DNA of 64,000 nt from Chlorobiaceae bacterium (GCA_013334965.1 JAAXWO010000007.1:1-64000), one strand, 5' to 3'; shown: positions 1 through 9,742, counted from the stretch's first letter. Numbers and translations: made by a program. Notes: generated by a model not told the origin, from the sequence alone.

Positions 1-114
1 ATAACATCCTCCTTTATGATGGATTACACAAACGTGCTCACCATTCATTTTACTCAAGGATGTATGCAATCGTGCCCTGACAGCGCTAACTCATTGGGCA
101 ACTATTATATAACG

Positions 115-194
115 TTCCTGAATTCATCAACTTACGAGAATTCTGAAAAACGAAACACAATCGGCAATTACAGACAGTGAACAGCGCCCCCCCC
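115..194. repeat. Diverged dispersed repeat, copy 1
   Basis: About 78 bases that match 2975-3052 at roughly four positions in five by eye, in direct orientation. Both copies begin TTCCTGAATTCATCA and share AGCAATTACAGACAGT or a one-base variant (GGCAATTACAGACAGT here), then run into a C-rich stretch. Flanks outside the match differ. The pair encloses an orphan gene, the IS3 remnant and a second orphan gene, so it may be the scar of an insertion or a dispersed intergenic element. Nothing else is visible in bases 1-211. Confidence 0.5.
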
Positions 195-211
195 AGCTCT
201 TTGTCGAGGGC

Positions 212-460
212 TTAACTCACCGAGATGTGATCCGTCTCCATCGTCGCGTCCTCGATCACCTTCAATCCGCAAAACACCTCGACGTCGCCCACGAGTTTCG
301 GACCGATCATTTTGTTCCTGAAATTAGCCCTGATCTTCTTCATGAGATCAGGATGAACCGTCACGCTTGACGGATTGCTGACGGTTCGGAACCCCAAAAA
401 AACAGCGGCCAATATTTTTTCAGAGAAATAATCATCCCCAATCTCATACTTCTGTACCAT
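212..460 (-). CDS. Hypothetical 82-residue protein
   Basis: I do not recognise this protein. The ATG start is preceded by a good ribosome binding site (GGAAGG about six bases upstream on the minus strand), which supports a real gene despite its size. The product is soluble-looking, with no signal peptide or membrane segment, a mix of basic residues in the middle (KKIRANFRNK) and a C-terminus rich in acidic and polar residues. It stands alone between a dispersed repeat and the IS3 remnant, in AT-rich accessory DNA. It could be a small accessory or decayed gene. Confidence 0.45.
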   Translation of the reverse strand: MVQKYEIGDDYFSEKILAAVFLGFRTVSNPSSVTVHPDLMKKIRANFRNKMIGPKLVGDVEVFCGLKVIEDATMETDHISVS

Positions 461-625
461 CTACCTTCCTTTTTTTGACAAATATACCCATTTCACCTCT
501 AAATCGGCCTCACGCTTTCTGCTGCAGTTGCGGCGCCACTTGATAAAGATCGGGGAGATTGGAGTTGCTGCATTTTCATAGACACGCCAAGAAGGCATTC
601 CTTACAAGAAAAGGAGGTACGACTC

Positions 626-917
626 ATGTCACCATCAATGCGGCGCCGTCAGTTCAGCAAGCATTTCAAAATTGATACGGTTGAACTGACACTGAATGAG
701 GAAAAGACTATCCAAGGAGATCGCCGACGATCTGGGCATCAGAGCAACGTTGTTGCAACAATGGCGTGAAAAATATCTCGCGACCAAAGAGCAAGCGTTT
801 CCTGGAACCGGCAACCCCAAGGATGCCGAATCGGAGCGAATCCGACAGCTTGAACGCCAGCTGCATCTGGTCACTGAAGAGTGTGAAATATTAAAAAAGC
901 CTGCGCTGTGTTCATGA
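626..917 (+). pseudogene. IS3-family orfA, frameshifted
   Basis: The start at 626 follows a near-perfect ribosome binding site (AAGGAGG, eight bases away) and reads MSPSMRRRQFSKHFKIDTVE, the usual opening of IS3 orfA transposase subunits. Near 700-712 the frame is lost; the continuation (KEIADDLGIRATLLQQWREK, the helix-turn-helix) lies in another frame and ends at 917 after a leucine-zipper-like stretch (ERIRQLERQLHLVTEECEIL). A programmed shift is not expected this early in orfA, so this is most simply decay. Confidence 0.75.
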
Positions 918-1808
918 AAAATCCCTGAAGTGCCGGTTCATCAAGGATCATCAGCAGTTGTTTGCGGTCAGGAGCAGGTGCCGAGTGCTCGAGGTCTCCG
1001 TCAGCAGCTATTATGCATGGACACAGCGTTCCGAGAGCAACCGGAGCAAAGAGAGCCTGACGTTGACGCGTCACATCAGGGAGATTTTCGATAACAGTCA
1101 CCAGACCTATGGGAATCCTCGCATTGCGGCTACCTTATGGAGGCTGGGGCTCAACTGCAGCCGTTGTCGAGAAGCACGTCTGATGCGACGCATGGGCATC
1201 AGATCCAGAATGGCCAGGAAATTCAAGATCACCACAGATTCGAACCATCAGGAGCCGGTGTCACCCAATCTGCTGGAGCAGGATTTTTCGGCTCAATTGC
1301 CCAATACCGTCTGGACCAGTGATATCACCTATTTGCGAACCGAAAGTGGTTGGCAATACCTGACCGTGATCCTAGAGCTGTTCAACCGAGAAATTATCGG
1401 CTACTCCTTGAGCAGTCGTGTGACCACGGAAACGACGGTGATTCCGGCACTGGATATGGCCGTACTGCATCGGCAGCCAAGAGCAGAGGGGTCATTTTTC
1501 ATTCGGATCGAGGCAGTCAATACGCCAGCAAGGATTTCAGGAAAAAGCTTGAGAAGTACAAAATGGTCATGAGCATGAGTGGAACAGGCAACTGCTGTGA
1601 CAACGCGGTTACCGAGACCTTTTTCAAGACCCTGAAAACCGAAGGGATTTATGGTGTGCGTTACCAAAGCCTACAGGCGTTGCGTCAGAGCCTCTTCGAG
1701 TACATCGAGATTTTTTACATCCGGAAACGGCTGCATTCGGCATTAGGATACCTTGCCCCCGCAGAGTTTTTACAGCACTATCAACAACCCATGGCTATGG
1801 CTTCTTGA
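904..1808 (+). pseudogene. IS3-family orfB transposase, frameshifted
   Basis: The frame overlapping the end of orfA reads [11 protein letters not shown] and continues through the HTH_21-like region to the first catalytic aspartate (WTSDITYL). Near 1470-1491 the frame changes, and the second aspartate ([10 protein letters not shown]) and the catalytic glutamate ([11 protein letters not shown]) are read in the new frame up to the stop at 1808. All three DDE residues therefore survive in the DNA but not in one continuous polypeptide. In IS3 elements orfB is normally made by a -1 shift from orfA; the later shift inside the catalytic core is not programmed in known members. Confidence 0.75.
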
Positions 1809-1838
1809 TGTGTCCACTTTTTTGTTGCAAGTCCACAC

Positions 1839-2217
1839 TTTGGGAGGAAATGCATAGGCCTGACGGTGGGGCTAACAGATTCTATGTTCGAAGATTACTA
1901 ACGTTCTGCAAAAGAAAAGAGTCGTTGAAACAGAGGTCGTGCAAAAAGGGGGAAGAGTAGTGCTGGTCGACAGCGCTGGCAGAGGGCCGACGATCCGTGT
2001 GGGTTGGTAGACTTGGGATGGTTGTCTGGTACCGAAAACAACCCAGATCGAAACCAGGACCCGGTCGTTGTCGATACAGTTCAAATTCAGAAGACCTTAT
2101 GAGGTTGCAAGACGCTATAACCCTTCACAAGGGGATCTGCAGGTTCGAGAGTAAGGCTACATGTAATTTGAGAAAATGCTGAAACAATCTCTGAGGATCG
2201 CACAATACAATCGCTGG
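1839..2217. other. Intergenic stretch without recognisable gene
   Basis: Between the IS3 remnant and the next gene there is no open frame with a convincing start and no RNA gene that I can fold. The stretch has a weak resemblance to 3285-3320 around GTTCTGCAA, so it probably belongs to the same decayed intergenic DNA seen across the first 4 kb. Confidence 0.4.
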
Positions 2218-2523
2218 TCATCCTGCAGACATGGCTCCCCAAAACTTCCAGCGCGGCTTCTTTGGGGTAACTGCCGCCGAGTAGGATGGCAATATCAACA
2301 TACAGCCAACGGCAGCACCTCCGTCAATGACCCGACACCTTCCTTTAACGGCAGCGACATAGTCATTGTTCTCTATCAGCTTTCCCTGGGCTTCGATATT
2401 ATCAAGCACCGCCATCAGCCGCGTTGGATTTCTTGTGGCTTCAAGATCGGCTAACCATATCGCGTGAACGACTCCTTGATCGTCGACCGCAGTGCCCCAT
2501 TTCTCGTTTGATTCCAGTATCAT
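2218..2523 (-). CDS. Hypothetical 101-residue protein
   Basis: I do not recognise a family. I prefer the internal start (MILESNEKWGTAVDDQG) to a longer upstream frame: the upstream extension reads like translated non-coding DNA, whereas GGGGATT lies just before this ATG. The product has a mixed N-terminal half with the sequence HAIWLADLEA and an acidic helix (VLDNIEAQGKLIENNDY), then a hydrophobic stretch (GGAAVGCMLILPSYSAAV) that may be a single membrane-associated segment, and a basic tail with PKKPRWKFWG. It is isolated in the accessory region. Confidence 0.45.
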   Translation of the reverse strand: MILESNEKWGTAVDDQGVVHAIWLADLEATRNPTRLMAVLDNIEAQGKLIENNDYVAAVKGRCRVIDGGAAVGCMLILPSYSAAVTPKKPRWKFWGAMSAG

Positions 2524-3427
2524 GGTAAATCCCCGTCTAAGTAGCTGTGAAGAGATAAGCAATAAAAATCGGCATCGGTGAAATTGGTACCGTATTTCCG
2601 GGTGCATCGCTCCTTCGGTAGAATGAAGGAGGCACAACATATAAACATCTGTCTGCGGTCGGCGAGTTACATACTGGCTTGGTGTGAATTCTGAGGTGCG
2701 TTGGCAATCAGGGTAACCACTTACAGCTCCGTGACACCATCCTTCATTCACCAAAAAACCAGGTGAACCGCAATGAGCAGTTCAACCAATCCCCGACTAA
2801 AATCTGTACTTCTGATTACTGATGCCGCATAGGTAGGCTCTGCATAAACCTGACGATCAGGTCCGCTTCGTATATATAATAAGTATACCCCTGATATGCA
2901 AAAAGAAAAAGTACCTGAAACTGAGGATCGGTGAAGAGAGGGTAAGACGAAGGGGAAAAGGGAGGTTGTGGTCCTTCCTGAATTCATCACGTATGAGAAT
3001 TCTGTGAGACAAAACACAATAAGCAATTACAGACAGTAGCACACCGTCCCCCGACAACACACTTATTTTTGTTCAAGCTACGGTGAAACGCCAAGAACAG
3101 TTGATTCGGCGATTGTTGTGGCATAATGCCTGGAAATTCAACTCTTCCTCGACTGTGACCCTGGGCATCACGGCTCTGCCGTCAATCCGCAAATTCTGAT
3201 TTGTCCTAATGATTAATGCTGCTTCAAGAGGATGTTCCCGCATAAACCTGCCGGGGGGGCTTACTTATGATCGGTACGAGGGTTGCTGCCGTTCTGCAAG
3301 GGCAAAGAAACCTGGAAAAGAAGAGCTAAAGAGAGGGACGTGAGGGGATAAGTCGGCCAGGAGACTCACTTCAAGAGCGAGAAATGCTTGATACACCTTC
3401 GCTCCAGAGTGAATAATTAGGGTCTGA
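2524..3427. other. Gene-free stretch with decayed repeats
   Basis: About 900 bases without a supportable gene; the short frames present have no ribosome binding site and odd composition. It contains the second copy of the repeat described at 115-194. The part at 3070-3250 shares short blocks with 3765-3890, including GAACAGTT, a variant of TGTGGCCCTGAGCAT and TCAATCC, consistent with diverged copies of another intergenic element. Confidence 0.4.
2975..3052. repeat. Diverged dispersed repeat, copy 2
   Basis: Direct repeat of 115-194, with the shared opening TTCCTGAATTCATCA and the shared block CAATTACAGACAGT. One base is missing near position 15 of the repeat and there are several scattered substitutions. 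See copy 1. Confidence 0.5.
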
Positions 3428-3616
3428 TCAGGCCTTGACGATGCTCTCGCTGGGGCAGATCGACACACAGGCAGGAGCGTCATTGTGGCCGATGCAATCA
3501 ACGCATTTGGCTGCATCGATAACATAGGTATCGTCGCCGGATGAAATGGCCTGTACCGGACATTCTGGTTCGCAGGCACCACACATGATGCATGAATCGA
3601 TAATTTTATGTGCCAT
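3428..3616 (-). CDS. 2[4Fe-4S] ferredoxin
   Basis: A 62-residue low-potential electron carrier. The first cluster motif is CIMCGACEPECP (CxxCxxCxxxCP, residues 9-20). The second is CVDCIGHNDAPACVSICP, a CxxCx8CxxxCP arrangement whose eight-residue spacing is typical of the ferredoxins of green sulfur bacteria and several proteobacteria. In Chlorobi such ferredoxins accept electrons from the type I reaction centre and feed ferredoxin-NADP reductase and the reductive TCA cycle. The gene stands alone in the accessory region, so it may be an extra paralogue with a specialised partner; that is inference. Confidence 0.9.
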   Translation of the reverse strand: MAHKIIDSCIMCGACEPECPVQAISSGDDTYVIDAAKCVDCIGHNDAPACVSICPSESIVKA

Positions 3617-3994
3617 AGTTCAAGCTGTGGTTATGTTTATGGTAATGCAAGATATTGATATTCAATAACTTGAATGCCAATATAGCATTAGTTCCAACAT
3701 TTCCGAGAAGGAGTTGGGGATAGAGAGTGCGAAGCCTTGTGCAGGTAACGTATGAAGCAAGACACGGTAACACACAAGGAACAGTTCGCCGAGTTATCGT
3801 TAAGATTACAACGCTACCTTGAATGTGGCCCTGAGCATTAAGGCTCATCCACCAATCCACGCTATACTGATTACTGAAGACCAGGGAACATCCTATAGCG
3901 ATATGTCCCGTGAACTTCTTATGAAAATGAACCTCCGGATATTTCGATTGCAGCCCCTATCAGTATGATCGCCAGTACTCCCGATTGAGCGTGT
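3617..3994. other. Intergenic stretch with decayed repeat
   Basis: This lies between the ferredoxin gene and the Fic gene. I see no supportable gene. Bases about 3765-3890 resemble 3090-3200 in short blocks (GAACAGTT, GTGGCCCTGAGCAT), suggesting an old duplicated intergenic element. The ferredoxin promoter should lie just above 3616, but no clear -35/-10 pair stands out. Confidence 0.35.
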
Positions 3995-5188
3995 TCAGGT
4001 ATCAGAACCTCCCGGTTCAGTATCATCCCCGTGCAGATCAGATGGAATGAAGCCCTCTGTTGACAAGGCCATAATAATACCGCGCATCAACGTACTGTTA
4101 CTGAACCCCATGGCATACAGTCGGCTTCCTTCCCTGATCGGTTGCAACATCCTGCGCTCTACCAGCTTCTTGATCTGATAGGTACGTTGCCCAGAGCTCA
4201 TGTCAGGTAACATTTTGCTGAGGTCTCCAGCTTTGAGGATACCCAACCTTGCCGCACAGTTTAAAATAATGGCCTCCTGTCGGGTAATTACCTGACGCTT
4301 TTCGGCATAGGCAAGCGCAGGAGTCAGAATATTTTCCTGCAGATAAGAAAAATCAGTCAAACGGTCTACTTTACGCAACTCTTCCAGAATGCCTTCCAGC
4401 ACATAAATACACCATGCCTCTATTCCTTTCCTGGAGCCGCCATCGGCATGCGAAAGCATCTGGTAGTAGTAGTCACGGTTAGTGCAGAATACCGCGGTCG
4501 GATTGAGCACTCGGCCACCGGTATTTACATTGAAACCGTATTTGATGAGAAGGAGATAGGTCAAGAGACGCACCACTCGACCATTGCCATTCCGGAATGG
4601 ATGTATCCAGCCGAAACGATGATGAGCAAGGGCAACTTTGATGAGGTCGTATTTGTGCGGATCATCCCTGTTGATGAAGTCGACCAGTTCCTTCATGTAG
4701 CCGGGAACCCGGATAAATTCCGGCGGCTTGTGACTGGACCCGGCGATAGTAACCGGCACTTGCCTATAGGCCCCCGGTGTCGGACCACCTTCCCGCGTCA
4801 GGCTGGTGACGGTGAGGGCATGCAGTTCTCGGATGAACAACTCGGTAACAACTGCACCCGGCTTGACCTGTTCCTCGATATAGGCCATAGCTTTTTCGAT
4901 ATTCTCCATTTCCCGCAACTGATCGGTTGCGTCATGGCTTTGACCTTCCAGCCGGCTCTCGACCAAGTCAGCCAAAATGGTGTGATTGCCTTCGATGCGA
5001 GCCGATCCCAAACTTTCAAGCATGTGGAAAATCTGCTTCAGCTGGGAAAAAAGTGGGGGCGGAATAGTAACTGAACGGCGCAGTCGCCGCAGGTGCTCCA
5101 GCTCAGTTAAAATATCAACCAGAGGCGAATCAAACGCAGGATTGATCAGTTTCGGATCGTGGTGGATACATGCAGACATGGTTACCAT
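3995..5188 (-). CDS. Fic family protein (AMP-transferase type)
   Basis: A 397-residue Fic/DOC protein. The core motif HPFRNGNGR lies at residues 196-204 with the catalytic histidine at 196. This family transfers AMP (sometimes other nucleotides) from the triphosphate to hydroxyl groups of target proteins. An N-terminal helix carries SARIEGN (62-68), which fits the (S/T)xxxE(G/N) inhibitory motif, so the enzyme probably holds itself inactive through Glu66 and needs no separate antitoxin. An N-terminal Fic_N-like segment precedes it, and a C-terminal winged-helix-like domain (about 290-380) may bind DNA. Either the first ATG or the one three codons later could be the start. The target is unknown. 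Confidence 0.85.
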   Translation of the reverse strand: MVTMSACIHHDPKLINPAFDSPLVDILTELEHLRRLRRSVTIPPPLFSQLKQIFHMLESLGSARIEGNHTILADLVESRLEGQSHDATDQLREMENIEKAMAYIEEQVKPGAVVTELFIRELHALTVTSLTREGGPTPGAYRQVPVTIAGSSHKPPEFIRVPGYMKELVDFINRDDPHKYDLIKVALAHHRFGWIHPFRNGNGRVVRLLTYLLLIKYGFNVNTGGRVLNPTAVFCTNRDYYYQMLSHADGGSRKGIEAWCIYVLEGILEELRKVDRLTDFSYLQENILTPALAYAEKRQVITRQEAIILNCAARLGILKAGDLSKMLPDMSSGQRTYQIKKLVERRMLQPIREGSRLYAMGFSNSTLMRGIIMALSTEGFIPSDLHGDDTEPGGSDT

Positions 5189-5347
5189 TTTCTTGACTTA
5201 TCTGTATCCATATCTTGAAATAACTCAGCTTTCTTATTTATTCATAGTTATTTACACAACACAATCAAAAATCATTATCTCTATTCCTGGTTTATAACAA
5301 GTCAAAATCAGTTCATCAAGTACCGTCTCTTGAAGGACTTGGGGTCA

Positions 5348-5380
5348 TTGCTCGATAAGCGCACTTACTCAAAGGAAAAG
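5348..5380. repeat. Short direct repeat downstream of the aldo/keto reductase, copy 1
   Basis: TTGCTCGATAAGCGCACTTA and the following CTCAA match 6280-6304 at 24 of 25 positions in the same orientation; both copies are followed by GGAAAAG-like sequence. The two copies bracket the aldo/keto reductase gene. Confidence 0.65.
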
Positions 5381-5394
5381 CAGGGGGAAATCCT

Positions 5395-6316
<922 letters not shown>

Positions 6317-6395
6317 ACGAAGACAACTACAGTCTAACCCACTCACAGACACTTTATTCAGGTCTTGGCCCTATGACTGGAAGATAGCGCTGGAA

Positions 6396-6692
6396 TCAAG
6401 ACACAGGAGAAGAGTCCTTCTGCACCGAGATCTTCATGGTCAACCCCAACGCTTTCAGGTAGTTGTACATCGTTGAAAGCCTGATATCCTCAGCATGGTT
6501 CTCGATACGCGAAATCGCCGTTTTTTTTGTCTTCAGGATAGCAGCAATTGCGTCCTGAGTAAGCCCTGCATTTTTCCTGGCCTGCTTTAACATGAGCCCT
6601 ATCTTGAACTGCTCAAACCCTTCATCGAAGTTGGCCTCGAATTCAGGGTCGGTGCTTTTGCGTTTCGCTATATATCTGTCGAGATCATCCAT
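6396..6692 (-). CDS. HigA-like antitoxin, XRE family
   Basis: A 98-residue Cro/C1-type helix-turn-helix protein. The DNA-binding region [19 protein letters not shown] with [11 protein letters not shown] follows at mid-protein, after an N-terminal helical segment ([12 protein letters not shown]) of the kind that contacts the toxin in HigBA pairs. It overlaps the upstream toxin gene by eight bases, so the two are translationally coupled. By family knowledge, such antitoxins neutralise the partner and repress their own promoter. Confidence 0.85.
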   Translation of the reverse strand: MDDLDRYIAKRKSTDPEFEANFDEGFEQFKIGLMLKQARKNAGLTQDAIAAILKTKKTAISRIENHAEDIRLSTMYNYLKALGLTMKISVQKDSSPVS

Positions 6693-7065
6693 TATTGCGC
6701 CTCCTGATGTAGTCTATCTTTCTTTTTTTGGCAAGATCAATCTCCGCTTCCGGCGTCTTCTGACTCTTCTTCATAAAGACATTGGTGAGAACCACCAATT
6801 TGCCCTCATGAAAGAACCCAGGCAATCGGAACTCTTTCTTACCATGTGATGCCCGGACTTCCCATATCCCATCACTGCCGGTGAGTTTCTTGAAATACTC
6901 TGTCGGGACTAGCGGTTGTTTCCGAACGATATCGAGTACCCAGACAATCTTCTGAGCCTCCTTTGCTGGAAGAAAATCCAAAAAGTCCTCGACGGGTTTC
7001 CTGCCGGAGGGAGTGGTATTGAATTCAATGGGCCTCAAAAGAATAGTTAACGTTTTGGTTAACAA
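6685..7065 (-). CDS. HigB/RelE-like toxin (phage Gp49-like)
   Basis: The product has the Gp49/HigB pattern: [20 protein letters not shown] at the N-terminus, then [20 protein letters not shown] and a C-terminal basic helix with [17 protein letters not shown]. This family consists of ribosome-dependent mRNA interferases. The toxin precedes its antitoxin, the order characteristic of HigBA and the reverse of RelBE. The start is uncertain: no ATG is available, and a TTG at 7065 or a later TTG just before RPIEF is possible. No clear ribosome binding site is visible. Confidence 0.8.
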   Translation of the reverse strand: MLTKTLTILLRPIEFNTTPSGRKPVEDFLDFLPAKEAQKIVWVLDIVRKQPLVPTEYFKKLTGSDGIWEVRASHGKKEFRLPGFFHEGKLVVLTNVFMKKSQKTPEAEIDLAKKRKIDYIRRRNNG

Positions 7066-7170
7066 TATGCAAGAGGAAAAGGTTCGGACTCCCCCTATAA
7101 CCTTTATCAGTAGACTCTTTCAAAGCACCCCAGCCGTATGGCATTCCAGGAAAAACAAGCTGAGAGCCGC

Positions 7171-7554
7171 TCAGTTGCGCAGTAGAGGTTTCCGGAAGTG
7201 CTGAATTAACCACACAATCCCTGTACCCCATAAAACTGAATTGAGAACGGACAGTCCAAGGATGAGGGCAGAGTCATCTCCCCACCACTTGTGACCGTTG
7301 ACCATGAATACCGTGGAATCCAACTTTAGCAGATGCATCAACGGGGTTCCAAAAATCCATGCTAATGTTTCAAGCCATGCGGCGGGCGTTCCGCCGACTT
7401 CTCCTGCTGCATAGCTGTAACCAAAGAGTGTCATGAAGGCAATCCAATGGAGCACGGTGAGACCAATCGCAAGTCCAGTCGGAAAACGCCGATTCATTGA
7501 TGTGCTTCGTTCCATAATTTTCATTAATGATTTCATGTGGCTATCCTGCGGCAT
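7171..7554 (-). CDS. Small integral membrane protein, unknown
   Basis: A 127-residue protein with three probable membrane segments: GLTVLHWIAFMTLFGYSYAA near 30-50, a shorter hydrophobic stretch around WLETLAWIFGTPLMHLL and a C-terminal LGLSVLNSVLWGTGIVWLI. I do not recognise the family. The N-terminus has several possible starts (MPQDSH, MKSLMKIME, MNRRFPTG); the last gives a compact three-helix protein with a positively charged N-terminus. The gene is not linked to the neighbouring toxin-antitoxin pair. Confidence 0.6.
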   Translation of the reverse strand: MPQDSHMKSLMKIMERSTSMNRRFPTGLAIGLTVLHWIAFMTLFGYSYAAGEVGGTPAAWLETLAWIFGTPLMHLLKLDSTVFMVNGHKWWGDDSALILGLSVLNSVLWGTGIVWLIQHFRKPLLRN

Positions 7555-8039
7555 CGCCCCTCCGCAAAAGCAGACTGCTTTTTAGCACAAGCTGAAAAGC
7601 CAGTCCTGGAGGATAGGATAGATGAAAAATGGGGAGGCTAGGGGGCCTCCGTTTGTTATCTCTTGAAATAAACACCAAGCGATACCGTAATTTAATACAG
7701 CATCCCAATTGATTCAATAAAAAACAATGGCACTCGGGTGCAACACTATCGCGGCTATAGGCAAACCAGTTCTTTGATGGGAATTTCAGTTCGCCTTGCG
7801 ATTCCTGAAGTGCCGAAACGGGCTATAGTACAAGCGCCCTGATCATGGGCTTTGGCCCGCACACGTGCACTGCTCCTGAAAAACAAAGCTGAGACCTTGG
7901 CTTAACAAGCCAAATGTTTAACTTTAAAGACGTTCGAACGGGCGTTCGTCCCGCTTGAACACTGATTTTGTGTCTTAATTTTATTGCGTGGCATCGATCG
8001 AACGGCGCTGCGGTTCACTCATTTATTTTTTGTATCCGG
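7555..8039. other. Divergent intergenic region upstream of cysS
   Basis: About 485 bases between the divergent membrane-protein gene and cysS. A GC-rich hairpin (GGAGGC/GCCTCC, near 7633-7650) and the hairpins TTGGCTT/AAGCCAA near 7899-7915 and CGGG/CCCG near 7939-7953 are visible. None is followed by a T-run. I looked for tRNA, tmRNA and SRP RNA signatures and found none. It should contain the cysS promoter, but I cannot point to it. Confidence 0.35.
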
Positions 8040-9491
8040 ATGTCCTCTCTGCAGATATACAACTCCCTTTCCCGTTCCAAGGAACCATTCGTGCCGCTCG
8101 TTGAGGGCGTCGTCAGCATGTACGTCTGCGGGCCGACCGTTTACGGCCATGCGCACCTCGGCCATGCCAAGAGCTATGTGTCGTTCGACGTCGTGGTCCG
8201 GTGGATGCGCCAGCTCGGCTACAAGGTCAAGTATGTGCAGAACATCACTGACGTCGGGCACCTTACGGATGACGCCGACGAGGGGGAGGACAAGATCCAG
8301 AAACAGGCGCGACAGGAAAAGACTGACCCGATGGAGATTGCGCAGTTCTACACGCGCAGCTTCTACGAGGATATGGACCGCATGGGCGTACTGCGGCCAA
8401 ATATCGCTCCTACTGCGACCGGCCACATCCCGGAACAGATCGCCCTCATCAGCCGTCTTATCGAAAAGGGACATGCTTATGAGTCAAACGGTAATGTGTA
8501 TTTCTCCGTCAACTCTTTTCCCCAGTACGGCCGTCTTTCGGGCAGAACCGACCAGGAGGCGCTGCAGGCAGGCGGGCGGGTTGCTGAACGTTCCGACAAG
8601 CAGAATCCTTCCGATTTTGCACTCTGGAAAAGGGCGCAACCGGGCCATATCATGAAGTGGATGTCTCCCTGGGGCGAAGGTTACCCCGGTTGGCATGTCG
8701 AATGCTCGGCCATGGCCATGAAGTACCTCGGCGAGACGATCGACATCCACGGCGGAGGCATGGAGAACAAGTTCCCGCACCACGACTGCGAGATCGCACA
8801 GGCTGAGGCTTCGACCGACAAGCAATTCGTCCGCGTCTGGATGCACAACAACATGGTTACGGTCGACGGCGTCAAGATGGGCAAGTCGCTGGGCAATTTC
8901 AAAAACCTCAAGGATCTCTTCGTGGTTTTCGACCCGCTGGTGATCAGGTTCTTCATCCTGCAGTCGCACTACCGCTCGCCACTTGATTTTTCGGATACCG
9001 CCATCCGGGCGTCCCAGACTGGATTCGAGAAGCTGCTCGAGGCCTGCCGCCGTCTTCTCGAGGCCGCCCCTGGCACGGGAATGCTCGATGTCACTCCATT
9101 CCGGACGAGGACAGAAGATGCGCTCAATGACGACTTCAACACGCCAGTCGCCATATCGGTGATCTTCGAGTTCGTCAAGGCGCTCAACGGCGCGCTCGAC
9201 CGGACAGAAGGCCTTTCGGGCGAATCGATCTCCGACGCTCTCGCCTACCTCGAAGCATTTGCAGGGAACGCGCTCGGCATCCTGAAATCACGCGATCAAC
9301 TGGCAGCGGGGTCCGCAGGCGATGGCGGCCAGACCCTCGACGAGGTGATGGAGGTGCTGCTGGAACTTCGCACGCAGGCGAAGGCAAAAAAGGATTTCGC
9401 CACGAGCGACGCTATCAGGGATATGCTTCTGTCGAAAAACATCGAGCTCAAGGATACCCGAGAGGGAACGACCTGGTCGAAGAAAAAGTGA
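8040..9491 (+). CDS. cysS: Cysteine-tRNA ligase
   Basis: Class I aminoacyl-tRNA synthetase that charges tRNA-Cys. From the chosen ATG it is 483 residues, the family's usual length. The zinc-binding cysteine lies in YVCGPT, followed by the HIGH-type signature HLGHA. GWHVECS and [18 protein letters not shown] supply further zinc ligands, and KMGKSLGN is the KMSKS-type loop. The longer upstream reading adds 24 residues without homology, so I start at [10 protein letters not shown]. It stands alone, with a terminator about 200 bases downstream. Confidence 0.95.
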   Translation: MSSLQIYNSLSRSKEPFVPLVEGVVSMYVCGPTVYGHAHLGHAKSYVSFDVVVRWMRQLGYKVKYVQNITDVGHLTDDADEGEDKIQKQARQEKTDPMEIAQFYTRSFYEDMDRMGVLRPNIAPTATGHIPEQIALISRLIEKGHAYESNGNVYFSVNSFPQYGRLSGRTDQEALQAGGRVAERSDKQNPSDFALWKRAQPGHIMKWMSPWGEGYPGWHVECSAMAMKYLGETIDIHGGGMENKFPHHDCEIAQAEASTDKQFVRVWMHNNMVTVDGVKMGKSLGNFKNLKDLFVVFDPLVIRFFILQSHYRSPLDFSDTAIRASQTGFEKLLEACRRLLEAAPGTGMLDVTPFRTRTEDALNDDFNTPVAISVIFEFVKALNGALDRTEGLSGESISDALAYLEAFAGNALGILKSRDQLAAGSAGDGGQTLDEVMEVLLELRTQAKAKKDFATSDAIRDMLLSKNIELKDTREGTTWSKKK

Positions 9492-9500
9492 GAATAATGA

Positions 9501-9660
9501 AGATTTTGGGCTGAAGCCCGGGGCAACTGAAGATCATGTAAGACTCAAATGTCAGAGGGCCTCAAGCCCCTCTGAATACAAGATCCTGATACCCAAGGGC
9601 AACCGACGAGGTCATAAAAACTGAATTTCCTTGCGGCTGATGCCCCTCGGAGAACGAGAA
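9501..9660. repeat. Intergenic palindrome cluster related to the 44-45.5 kb array
   Basis: Just after cysS the sequence GGGCTGAAGCCCGGGGCAAC corresponds to GGACTGAAGTCCGGGGCAAC in the large array, with compensating changes inside the palindrome. A second palindrome (AGAGGGCCTCAAGCCCCTCT, 9555-9574) follows, and a third degenerate one (GGCTGATGCC) near 9636. The cluster occupies the space between convergent cysS and manC. Confidence 0.6.
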
Positions 9661-9699
9661 GCCTGATAACTGATCTGCATAGTACGGCGTAAAGCAAAT

Positions 9700-9742
9700 G
9701 AGGCTGCCTCTGCATAACTTGGTGAGGCAGCCTCTTTCTTTT
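9700..9742 (+). terminator. Rho-independent terminator after cysS
   Basis: A perfect 11-base-pair stem (GAGGCTGCCTC at 9700-9710, GAGGCAGCCTC at 9724-9734) is followed by TTTCTTTT on the plus strand. It would end cysS transcription after the palindrome cluster. On the minus strand the T-run is absent, so it is probably one-directional. Confidence 0.75.

Larger units (their letters stand above)
626..1838 (+). mobile_element. Degenerate IS3-family insertion sequence
   Basis: Two consecutive open frames have the IS3 layout: a short helix-turn-helix orfA, then orfB with an rve/DDE integrase core. The right end carries TGTCCACTTTTTTGTTGCAA just after the orfB stop, which looks like a terminal-repeat region, but I could not find its inverted partner upstream of orfA, so the left boundary is unresolved. 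Each orf is broken by a net frameshift. Unless these are sequencing errors, the element cannot make its own transposase. Confidence 0.8.

Noticed and set aside
2748-3060. Two overlapping short frames upstream of the orphan gene at 2218-2523
   Set aside because: There is no ribosome binding site; composition follows the decayed repeats rather than coding DNA.
3265-3582. Open frame of 105 codons overlapping the ferredoxin gene
   Set aside because: It covers the ferredoxin in another frame; the ferredoxin has both cluster motifs, and the alternative has none.
4448-5074. Open frame of 208 codons antisense to the Fic gene
   Set aside because: It lies wholly inside a gene with clear Fic motifs and shows no motif of its own.
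7555-8039. Possible tmRNA, SRP RNA or other structural RNA in the gap before cysS
   Set aside because: I looked for a tRNA-like acceptor domain, the SRP GGAAGC loop and similar marks and found none; only small unconnected hairpins.
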